A DNA stretch of 34,406 nucleotides from Bacillota bacterium (GTDB lineage: Bacteria; Bacillota; Clostridia; TANB77; CAG-465): assembly GCA_023460515.1 (NCBI GenBank), contig JAEWPS010000044.1:1-34406 (forward strand), in the 5' to 3' direction. This document shows positions 8,236 to 15,223 of this stretch, one piece after another; position 1 is the stretch's first letter; the number at the start of each line of letters is the position of its first letter. The position numbers were made by a program, and so were the translations under genes. The notes below the pieces were generated by a model, which was not told where the DNA came from, searched no databases, and was given only the letters and a program-made list of their open reading frames with translations.

Positions 8236-8265
8236 AATATACAAATTATTGTATATTCTTTTTTT
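8236..8265 (+). terminator. AT-rich terminator of gpr, overlapping the next promoter
   Basis: AATATACAA (8236-8244) pairs perfectly with TTGTATATT (8249-8257) around a 4-base loop, followed by CTTTTTTT. The right arm also supplies the TTGTAT -35 of the next promoter. Confidence 0.65.
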
Positions 8266-8277
8266 AAATGATATAAT
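8249..8277 (+). promoter_or_regulatory. Sigma-A promoter of the bactofilin-like gene
   Basis: TTGTAT (8249-8254), a 17-base spacer and a perfect TATAAT (8272-8277) precede the ATG at 8347 by about 70 bases. Confidence 0.65.
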
Positions 8278-8346
8278 GATATTTGTAATAAGGTTTAATT
8301 GATTAAAATTGATTTTATTAAAATTTATATAGTTGGGGTGTTTAAA

Positions 8347-9492
8347 ATGAAAAAATTAAAATTATGTTTGTTGACTATCATGATACTGTTTATTAGTTTA
8401 TCTTCAATAAATGCAGTTAGTGATTTATCAATATTTGATTTGGGTTACTCAGAGAATATTTATAAATTCAGTGAGGATAAAGATATAAAATTACCTTTTA
8501 TAAGAGTTAGTGGCGAAAGGATGGAAATAGACAAAGATATAAATAAATCTGGTTTTTCTTTTGCGCGTAATATAAGTGTATTAAATAGATTAACAGGAAT
8601 TCAAATACTTAGTTCATCAGATATCGTAAGGGTTACTGGAAATCTAGAATATGGTGTTATAATGGCGCCAACGGTAATAATTGATGGAATAATAGATAAA
8701 TCAGTTTTAATTATTTCTAAGAATATTACTATTTCTAAAGATGCTATCATAAAAGAGGATTTATTATGTAGTACTTCAAATATACAGGTAATCGGAAATG
8801 TTGAAGGTAGTATATTGGGAACAATTGGAAAAATAGATGTTTTAGGTAATATATCACAAGATCTTAGAGCAAATATAAATGAAATTACACTTGGTGAAAA
8901 TTCAAATATTAATGGAAATATATATTTAATATCAAATAATAAAGACATTAATATAAGTACTAAATATCCAAATGCAATAATTAACATTATTGAAGAATCT
9001 AATGGAATAGATATTTGGAATATAATTAGAACATCTTTAATATTTGCATTAATCTATTTGTTACTTTCAAATAAAACTAGTTATATTAAAAATAGCCTAA
9101 ATAAAGTTATATCTTATTGGAAGACAACTGCTATATTTGGATTTGGAAGCATATTATTATTTCCATTAATAGTTATTGCAATTATCTTTTTATCTGTAAT
9201 TGGTTTAGGTATAGTAACAGTGCCTTTTTCAATTGTCTACGTTGGATTTATGTTTATAGCTTTTATTTTATCAACCTTTATTGTTGGAAGTATAATGAGC
9301 GAATATATTTCTAAAAAATATAATGACAAAATAAAAGGAACTTGGGATAAACTAATTTTAGCTTTCTGTATAATGTTAGTATTAAATTTACTCACATTTA
9401 TACCAGTTATAGGATATACTTTATCAGTAGCAATATGTATTTTATCAGTAGGTGTATTATTTACCTCATTGTTTAAAAAAATTAAAGAATAA
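8347..9492 (+). CDS. Secreted bactofilin-like beta-helix with C-terminal membrane domain, 381 aa
   Basis: The protein starts with a clear signal peptide (MKKLKLCLLTIMILFISLS, likely cut near SINA). A hydrophilic segment follows, then about residues 95-215 as short hydrophobic-turn repeats (VIIDGIIDKSVLIISKN, IQVIGNVEGSILGTIGKIDV) typical of the right-handed beta-helix of bactofilins or polymer-forming proteins. The last third holds about four hydrophobic segments, including LIVIAIIFLSVIGLGIV and LVLNLLTFIPVIGYTLSV. Bactofilins are normally cytosolic filaments; here the repeat domain should lie outside the membrane. Start: ATG 8347 behind GGGGTG (8335-8340). An in-frame TTG at 8299 has no ribosome binding site. 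It is monocistronic. The structural class is supported; the cellular role is unknown. Confidence 0.75.
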   Translation: MKKLKLCLLTIMILFISLSSINAVSDLSIFDLGYSENIYKFSEDKDIKLPFIRVSGERMEIDKDINKSGFSFARNISVLNRLTGIQILSSSDIVRVTGNLEYGVIMAPTVIIDGIIDKSVLIISKNITISKDAIIKEDLLCSTSNIQVIGNVEGSILGTIGKIDVLGNISQDLRANINEITLGENSNINGNIYLISNNKDINISTKYPNAIINIIEESNGIDIWNIIRTSLIFALIYLLLSNKTSYIKNSLNKVISYWKTTAIFGFGSILLFPLIVIAIIFLSVIGLGIVTVPFSIVYVGFMFIAFILSTFIVGSIMSEYISKKYNDKIKGTWDKLILAFCIMLVLNLLTFIPVIGYTLSVAICILSVGVLFTSLFKKIKE

Positions 9493-9516
9493 TATTATTT
9501 ATATATTAAATAAAAC

Positions 9517-9553
9517 AGGATATAAGGATAAAAACTTATATCCTAATTTTTTT
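9517..9553 (+). terminator. Intrinsic terminator of the bactofilin-like gene
   Basis: AGGATATAAG (9517-9526) pairs perfectly with CTTATATCCT (9535-9544) around an 8-base loop and is followed by AATTTTTTT. Confidence 0.85.
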
Positions 9554-9611
9554 AAAGTTTCATATATTAATGTAGTAACATATATATTTTTGTAAATTTT
9601 TAACTCTTTAC

Positions 9612-9640
9612 TTGAAAAACGATTAAATATATAGTAAGAT
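9612..9640 (+). promoter_or_regulatory. Sigma-A promoter of the Ca2+-ATPase gene
   Basis: TTGAAA (9612-9617), a 17-base spacer and TAAGAT (9635-9640) lie 26 bases before the ATG, which has an AGGAGG ribosome binding site (9655-9660). Confidence 0.55.
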
Positions 9641-9666
9641 ATATATGATGAATTAGGAGGAAGTAT

Positions 9667-12336
9667 ATGGAAAGATGGTATACTATAAATCATAACGATG
9701 TAATATCCAAACTAAACTCAAAAATAGGTGGATTAACCGAAGAGGAAGTAAAATTAAGGTTAGAAAAGAATGGATATAATAAACTAAAAGAAGTTAAAAA
9801 GAAGAGTATGTTTTCTAAATTTTTAGAGCAATTTAAAAATGTAATGATAATTGTACTTATTATAGCTGCTTTGCTATCTGCAGTTTTATCCTTTCTTGAA
9901 AATGAACCATTAACCGATACAATTATAATATTAGTTGTTATAATGTTAAATGCAATACTTGGAATTTTACAAGAAAGTAAAGCTGAGAAGGCAATTGAGG
10001 CTTTGAAAAGTATGTCTCTGCCATACATAAAAGTTAAACGTAATGGAAAAATTTCAAGTGTTAAAGTTGAAGAATTAGTTGTTGGAGATATAGTTTTAAT
10101 AGAAGCAGGAGATTATATACCAGCAGATATGAGAATTATTGAATGTCATAGTTTAAAGGTTGAGGAAGCTACATTAACTGGTGAATCCGTACCGGTAGAT
10201 AAATCAGTATATACGCTAAATGTTACTAAAGATGTAGCATTAGGTGATAGATTAAATATGCTGTATTCTGGAAGTAGTGCAGTATATGGTAGAGCAGAAG
10301 GTGTAGTAGTAGCAATTGGAATGGATACGGAACTTGGCAAAATAGCTGAAGCTATATCTGGTATTGAATCTGAAGAAACACCATTGCAAAAGAAAATGAG
10401 AGAACTTAGCAAAATGCTTAGCACTATAGTTGTTGTTATAGCTGTGGTTATGTTTTTAGTTGGAATTTTTCAAGGAAAACCAATAATTGATGTATTTATG
10501 CTTGCAATTGCACTTGCAGTTGCAGCTATACCAGAGGGGTTAGCTGCTGTTATAACTATAACATTAGCAATAGGCGTTCAAAAAATGGCAAAGGAAAAGA
10601 GTATTATACGTAAATTATCTGCAGTTGAGGCTTTAGGTTCTACTGAGGTTATATGTTCAGATAAAACTGGAACTCTTACTCAAAATAAGATGACGGTAAA
10701 AAGAATATTTATAGATAACAAAGAAATTGATGTTTCAAACGAAGCAAACTTAAAAGAATTGAATATAGATACGTTTTCTAAGATATTTACACTTTGTAAT
10801 GATACTGTATCTGGAGAAGATAATGGATACAAAGTCTTACTTGGAGATCCAACTGAAACTGCACTTATATCTTTTGGTGAAAAGTTAAATATAGATAAAG
10901 ATGAATATGAAAAAATCTATAAAAGAGTAGAGGAAATTCCTTTTGATTCTACAAGAAAAATGATGACAACAGTCAATGAAGTAGATGGAAAATATATGAT
11001 ATGTTCAAAAGGTGCTACTGAATCTGTTATTAGTAATTGCAGATACATACTAACAGATGGTGAAGTAAAAGAACTTACAGAAAGCATAAGAAATGACATA
11101 TTAGCACAAAACTTAAGATTAGCTAAAGATGCTTTTAGAGTATTGAGTTTTGCATATAAAATTGATGAAAGTAAATTGATTTTAGATAATGAAGATGACA
11201 TGAAAAAACTTGAGACAGATTTAATATTTGCTGGTATGACTGGAATGATTGATCCACCTAGACCAGAAGCTAAAGAGGCTGTGAAACAGTGTTTTGAAGC
11301 TGGTATGATACCAATTATGATTACTGGTGATAATATAGACACAGCAACTGCTATAGCTTTGGAACTTGGGATTTTAACAGATAAAAGTCAGGCTGTAATT
11401 GGTATTGATGTAGATAACATGTCAGACGAAGAATTAATAGAAAAAGTAGAAAATATAAGAGTTTATGCTAGGGTATCACCTGAAAATAAAATAAGAATTA
11501 TCAAAGCATGGAAAAAAATTGGTAAGACAGTAGCAATGACAGGAGATGGAGTAAATGATGCTCCAGCACTTAAAGGTGCAGATATTGGTATTGGAATGGG
11601 TATAACAGGCACGGAAGTATCAAAAAGTGTATCTAGTATAATATTAGCAGATGATAACTTTTCAACGATAGTTGTGGCGGTTAAGGAGGGTAGAAGAATA
11701 TATAATAATATACAAAATGTTATTGTATATTTACTAGCTTCAAATTTAGCAGAAGTTTTAATTATATTCATTGCGACACTTATGAATAAAACATTACTTC
11801 TACCTATACAAATATTGTGGATCAATTTAGTAACCGATACAATACCTGCTATTGCACTTGGTTTTGAAAAAGGTCAACCAGATATTATGAAGCAAAAGCC
11901 TAGAAAGAAAACCGAAAAATTCTTTAATCCTTTCCTTGTATCTAGAATAACAATACCTGCTATTTTAAAGGTTATTATAATATTTATAGTATATTTCTTT
12001 GTAGAAGGAACTGAAGGTGCAATAATAGCAAGTGAATCTGTATTTGTTACTCTTGCTACTATAGAAATATTATTTTCATTTATATGTAGATCAGATAGAA
12101 ATTCAATTTTTAAAATAGGAATATTTTCAAATATATATATGGTAATATGCGTTGTTTCAACTCTTATAGTTCAATATGCTATATTGATGTTTCCTGTTAC
12201 TAGACAATGGCTTAAAGTTGAGATTATGCCAATAGAATTATATGGATTCTTGGTAGCTGTAGCTTTAATAGCCGTAATTTTATTTGAAGTAGTTAAACTA
12301 ACATTAGCCAAAATATTCTTGAGTAAAGAAAAATAG
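9667..12336 (+). CDS. P-type Ca2+-transporting ATPase (type IIA/PMCA-like)
   Basis: This 889-aa ATP-driven pump exports Ca2+ across the cell membrane. The domain order is canonical: N-terminal cation-ATPase domain (about residues 1-75), actuator loop TGES (171-174), TM4 IPEGL (288-292), the phosphorylated Asp332 in CSDKTGTLTQNK, nucleotide domain with SKGATE, hinge TGDGVNDAPALK (from 625), and a C-terminal helix bundle. The calcium-binding residues of SERCA site I and II appear conserved: E290 in TM4, NLAE in TM5, N720 with T723-D724 in NLVTDTIPA of TM6, and E800 in TIEILFSF of TM8. That supports Ca2+ rather than K+/Na+ or Mn2+ only. Related bacterial pumps are LMCA1 and YloB, the latter linked to spore calcium and heat resistance in Bacillus. 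A rhodanese gene follows 46 bases downstream without a terminator. Confidence 0.93.
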   Translation: MERWYTINHNDVISKLNSKIGGLTEEEVKLRLEKNGYNKLKEVKKKSMFSKFLEQFKNVMIIVLIIAALLSAVLSFLENEPLTDTIIILVVIMLNAILGILQESKAEKAIEALKSMSLPYIKVKRNGKISSVKVEELVVGDIVLIEAGDYIPADMRIIECHSLKVEEATLTGESVPVDKSVYTLNVTKDVALGDRLNMLYSGSSAVYGRAEGVVVAIGMDTELGKIAEAISGIESEETPLQKKMRELSKMLSTIVVVIAVVMFLVGIFQGKPIIDVFMLAIALAVAAIPEGLAAVITITLAIGVQKMAKEKSIIRKLSAVEALGSTEVICSDKTGTLTQNKMTVKRIFIDNKEIDVSNEANLKELNIDTFSKIFTLCNDTVSGEDNGYKVLLGDPTETALISFGEKLNIDKDEYEKIYKRVEEIPFDSTRKMMTTVNEVDGKYMICSKGATESVISNCRYILTDGEVKELTESIRNDILAQNLRLAKDAFRVLSFAYKIDESKLILDNEDDMKKLETDLIFAGMTGMIDPPRPEAKEAVKQCFEAGMIPIMITGDNIDTATAIALELGILTDKSQAVIGIDVDNMSDEELIEKVENIRVYARVSPENKIRIIKAWKKIGKTVAMTGDGVNDAPALKGADIGIGMGITGTEVSKSVSSIILADDNFSTIVVAVKEGRRIYNNIQNVIVYLLASNLAEVLIIFIATLMNKTLLLPIQILWINLVTDTIPAIALGFEKGQPDIMKQKPRKKTEKFFNPFLVSRITIPAILKVIIIFIVYFFVEGTEGAIIASESVFVTLATIEILFSFICRSDRNSIFKIGIFSNIYMVICVVSTLIVQYAILMFPVTRQWLKVEIMPIELYGFLVAVALIAVILFEVVKLTLAKIFLSKEK

Positions 12337-12382
12337 AAGCATAAAAATAAAAATTAAACATACAATTTAATGAGGTGATTGT

Positions 12383-12784
12383 ATGTTTAATTTTAGATTT
12401 AATAAAAATAATATTTTCAGTAATATTAGCAATAGTTTTAGGGGTAACAGAACTAGTAGATTTGCGGGTGAATACAAAGTATTAAACCAAGAGGAATTGC
12501 ATAATTTTTTAAATCAGGATGTATGTGTCTTGGATGTTAGGACAGAAAGCGAATTTAGAAGTATACGTGTAAAAAATTCAATTAATATTCCACTTAATAT
12601 TTTAAGTAGAGAAATTCTCAGTGTTGTTCCAAATAAAGAAACTAAAATATTAGTCTATTGCGTAACGGGAGAAAGAACTAAAGTTGCAATACAAAAATTA
12701 AATAGTTTAGATTATAAAAACATATATATTTGGGGGAATGGTGGATTAAATACACTAAAATATAGAGATATACTTGAATATTAG
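12383..12784 (+). CDS. Rhodanese-like domain protein, 133 aa
   Basis: This is a single rhodanese domain (about residues 32-133) preceded by a short Asn/Phe/Arg-rich N-terminus. The CVLDVRTESEF segment is the usual CH2A/strand motif. The active-site loop is YCVTGERT, giving the catalytic Cys of the C-x-x-G-x-R pattern, so sulfurtransferase or persulfide-carrier activity is likely intact. The partner is unknown. Start: ATG behind GAGGTGA, with a 4-base gap. It probably shares a transcript with the calcium pump upstream; the functional link between the two is not obvious. Confidence 0.88.
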   Translation: MFNFRFNKNNIFSNISNSFRGNRTSRFAGEYKVLNQEELHNFLNQDVCVLDVRTESEFRSIRVKNSINIPLNILSREILSVVPNKETKILVYCVTGERTKVAIQKLNSLDYKNIYIWGNGGLNTLKYRDILEY

Positions 12785-12810
12785 AATATTACAGAAAAAT
12801 GTCATAAACT

Positions 12811-12844
12811 ATTTAAAATTGTAAAAAAATATACAATTTTAAAT
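12811..12844. repeat. 13-bp perfect inverted repeat downstream of the rhodanese gene
   Basis: ATTTAAAATTGTA (12811-12823) pairs with TACAATTTTAAAT (12832-12844) around an A-rich loop. It lacks a 3' T tract, so it is a poor intrinsic terminator; it may still end or stabilise the transcript. The 304-base gap 12785-13088 contains only this repeat and the promoter at 12996-13024; I see no further gene or known RNA there. Confidence 0.55.
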
Positions 12845-12995
12845 CTTAATATTTGGTGTAATATTATCTAATATTACAAAATTATTGTAAACTTGCAGAT
12901 AATAAAGGCGTTTTTATAAACAAAGGGCGATATTTGATATATTTTAGTTGTACATTAAGTAATAAAAATGTAACAAAAATAATATATAAAAAGTA

Positions 12996-13024
12996 TTGCT
13001 TTTTGTTTTCATATGTTGTACAAT
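12996..13024 (+). promoter_or_regulatory. Sigma-A promoter of the 13089 gene
   Basis: TTGCTT (12996-13001), a 17-base spacer and TACAAT (13019-13024) precede the gene by about 65 bases. Confidence 0.55.
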
Positions 13025-13088
13025 AATATTAAGTTTAAAATCATGCTATTAATTATGCGTGAAACTATACAAAAGAGGGTGTTATTTT

Positions 13089-13946
13089 ATGTTAGAGTTT
13101 TGGAAAAATGAATGGGAATTATTTTTAGGAGATTTAGCTTCTGTAAAAGATACTTTAAAAAGAGTATTTGGAGTTAAAAATGATTTACTTATGCTTAATG
13201 TGGCTTCTGAGCAAGCGGATGTAGCTCAAGTTATAGAAGAGCCAGTGTATGAAAATGATGCAATAGATCACAAAGTTACTGCATATTTTGGAGAAGACAT
13301 AGATACTGTGAGACAAAATACAAGTGGTGATAAAACACAACATGAAGTATTAAGAGAATATGCACAATATTTTAAACCATATACCGCTAGTCATGAAATG
13401 TGTAATAGTGCTTTTAGAAAGTATTATGACAGACATGCATTAGAAATTGCAACTTGTGATATTCCGGTTGAACAACTTAGAATTGTTCAAAATAATGTGG
13501 ATATATTTATCGGTGGACAAGAAGTATTTGGTGAAAACGGACAATTTATTGATTCACGTGTTGATACAATATTCAAAAAAGTTGGAGATGCTCAAATCAA
13601 TAAAATGGTTAATATTTTACATGATAATACTGATGATTGTGTAAATGCACAAGGCGAAAGATTATTTGCTGAAGCTATACATTATATGGTAGACAATGGA
13701 ATAAAAATTGAAAAAGATGGGGATCTAATAAAACCTGTTAAAACAGTTTTGGAAGATAAGTTAAACAATACTCATACAAGTCTAAGAAATTTAGAAGATT
13801 ATAATGATGAATATCAAAAATTACTTTCTGATGAAAGAAAATATTTATATGCATTAAATAGAATAGAACAATTTGAAACAGAACAAAAAATATCTAGTTT
13901 TGAAGCTAAACTTGAAAGTATTGGTTTACCTCAAGACGCACAATAA
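13089..13946 (+). CDS. Hypothetical acidic helical protein, 285 aa
   Basis: I do not recognise this protein. It is acidic, has no signal peptide or membrane helix, and appears largely helical. The first 25 residues are Trp/Phe-rich (FWKNEWELFLGDL). A middle part contains ATCDIPVEQLRIVQ and FIGGQEVFGENGQF. The last 70 residues (LEDYNDEYQKLLSDERKYLY and onward) look like a coiled coil. I chose ATG 13089 because GAGGG (13075-13079) is correctly spaced for it; an in-frame GTG at 13059 would add ten residues but has no ribosome binding site. It has its own promoter and terminator, so it is a single-gene unit. Its codon use matches the neighbours, so it is probably resident rather than recently acquired. 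Confidence 0.75.
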   Translation: MLEFWKNEWELFLGDLASVKDTLKRVFGVKNDLLMLNVASEQADVAQVIEEPVYENDAIDHKVTAYFGEDIDTVRQNTSGDKTQHEVLREYAQYFKPYTASHEMCNSAFRKYYDRHALEIATCDIPVEQLRIVQNNVDIFIGGQEVFGENGQFIDSRVDTIFKKVGDAQINKMVNILHDNTDDCVNAQGERLFAEAIHYMVDNGIKIEKDGDLIKPVKTVLEDKLNNTHTSLRNLEDYNDEYQKLLSDERKYLYALNRIEQFETEQKISSFEAKLESIGLPQDAQ

Positions 13947-13957
13947 CATAAATAATT

Positions 13958-13995
13958 AAAAGGTATAAGTAATTAAATAACTTATACCTTTTTTC
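13958..13995 (+). terminator. Intrinsic terminator of the 13089 gene
   Basis: AAAAGGTATAAGT (13958-13970) pairs perfectly with ACTTATACCTTTT (13980-13992), loop 9 bases, running into a T tract. Confidence 0.9.
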
Positions 13996-14050
13996 TTATA
14001 TATAAAATTAAAGAATCATAATATTAATATCAAATATTTGAAGTTGATTT

Positions 14051-14079
14051 ATCTATATATAATTTATAGATTTTTTTTG
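14051..14079 (+). terminator. Second, weaker terminator-like hairpin upstream of pheS
   Basis: ATCTATA (14051-14057) pairs with TATAGAT (14065-14071), followed by eight T residues. It lies upstream of the pheS promoter, so it is more likely a back-up terminator than a pheS attenuator. No T-box sequence (AGGGTGG and the GGTGGNACCGCG-type antiterminator) is visible near it. Confidence 0.4.
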
Positions 14080-14108
14080 CCTTTTATATCCAATATTTAA
14101 AGCTTTCC

Positions 14109-14137
14109 TTGATTTTATTGCACTTTTATTATATAAT
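14109..14137 (+). promoter_or_regulatory. Sigma-A promoter of pheS-pheT-GH18
   Basis: TTGATT (14109-14114), a 17-base spacer and a perfect TATAAT (14132-14137). The predicted leader is only about 45 bases, too short for a T-box riboswitch. Confidence 0.7.
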
Positions 14138-14187
14138 TATAATATTGAAAAAACGATTATGAATCGTAAAACTAGGAGATGTACAAA

Positions 14188-15207
14188 ATGAATGAAAAAT
14201 TAAAACAAATTAGAGAGTCTGTAAATTTAGAATTAAATGATTCGGTTACTGTAGAAGATATTGAGAATATTAAAGTGAAATATCTTGGAAAAAAAGGTGA
14301 GATAACTATAATCCTTAAAACATTAGGTCAAATGGCACCAGAAGATAGAAAAGAAGCTGGAAGTTTAATTAATGTTTTAAGACAAGAAGTTGAAAATAAT
14401 ATTGAATCTAAATTTAAAATTTTAAAAGATTTAGAAATAGAAAAGAAATTAAGTTTTGAAAAAATAGACGTGTCTATTGATAAAACTAAAAAAAGTTTTG
14501 GAAACAAGCATCCTTTAACTATAGTTTTAGACGATATAAAAGACATATTTATGGGAATGGGTTATTCAATAGCTGAAGGTCCTGAAGTTGAATATGCAGA
14601 AATAAATTTTGACGCATTAAATACTCCAAAAGATCACCCAGCTAGAGATTTGCAAGATACATTTTATGTAACAGAAGAAATAATACTGAGAACTCAGACA
14701 TCACCAGTTCAAGCTAGAACTATGCTTAAGCAAAAACCACCTATAAAAATTATAGTTCCTGGTAGAGTTTACAGATCAGATAATGTTGACGCTACTCATT
14801 CACCTATGTTTCACCAAGTTGAAGGATTAGTTGTAGACAAAAATATAACAATGGCAGATCTAAAAGGTACATTAGAAATGTTTGCTAAGACTTATTTTGG
14901 TGAGAATACTAAAATACGTTTAAGGCCTCATCATTTTCCGTTTACTGAACCTAGTGCAGAAGTTGATGTTTCATGCTTCGTTTGTGGTGGAGTAGGATGC
15001 AAAGTTTGTAAAGGTGAAGGTTGGATAGAAATATTAGGAGCTGGTATGGTTCATCCTAATGTATTAGAGGCAGCAGGTATAGATTCTAAAATTTATACGG
15101 GATTTGCGTTTGGAATGGGGCTTGAAAGAATAGCTATGACAAAATTTGATATAAATGATATGAGATATTTATATGAAAATGATGTAAGATTTTTAAATCA
15201 GTTTTAG
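14188..15207 (+). CDS. pheS: Phenylalanyl-tRNA synthetase alpha subunit
   Basis: PheS carries the catalytic class II core of the alpha2-beta2 enzyme that charges tRNA-Phe. The 339-aa product has an N-terminal coiled coil (about residues 1-85), then motif 2 GRVYRSDNVDATHSPMFHQ, the FPFTEPSAEVDVSC segment and motif 3 GFAFGMGLERIAM. A Cys-rich insertion CFVCGGVGCKVCKGEGW, common in Bacillota PheS, may bind a metal. The ATG at 14188 is preferred: AGGAG (14174-14178) is nine bases upstream, while an ATG at 14179 overlaps the ribosome binding site. pheT follows after 16 bases in the same operon. Confidence 0.96.
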   Translation: MNEKLKQIRESVNLELNDSVTVEDIENIKVKYLGKKGEITIILKTLGQMAPEDRKEAGSLINVLRQEVENNIESKFKILKDLEIEKKLSFEKIDVSIDKTKKSFGNKHPLTIVLDDIKDIFMGMGYSIAEGPEVEYAEINFDALNTPKDHPARDLQDTFYVTEEIILRTQTSPVQARTMLKQKPPIKIIVPGRVYRSDNVDATHSPMFHQVEGLVVDKNITMADLKGTLEMFAKTYFGENTKIRLRPHHFPFTEPSAEVDVSCFVCGGVGCKVCKGEGWIEILGAGMVHPNVLEAAGIDSKIYTGFAFGMGLERIAMTKFDINDMRYLYENDVRFLNQF

Positions 15208-15223
15208 AAAGTAGGAAGAAAAT

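Noticed and set aside
14000..14187. T-box riboswitch for pheST
   Set aside because: The promoter at 14109-14137 leaves only about 45 bases of leader, and neither the specifier stem nor the conserved T-box sequence is seen.
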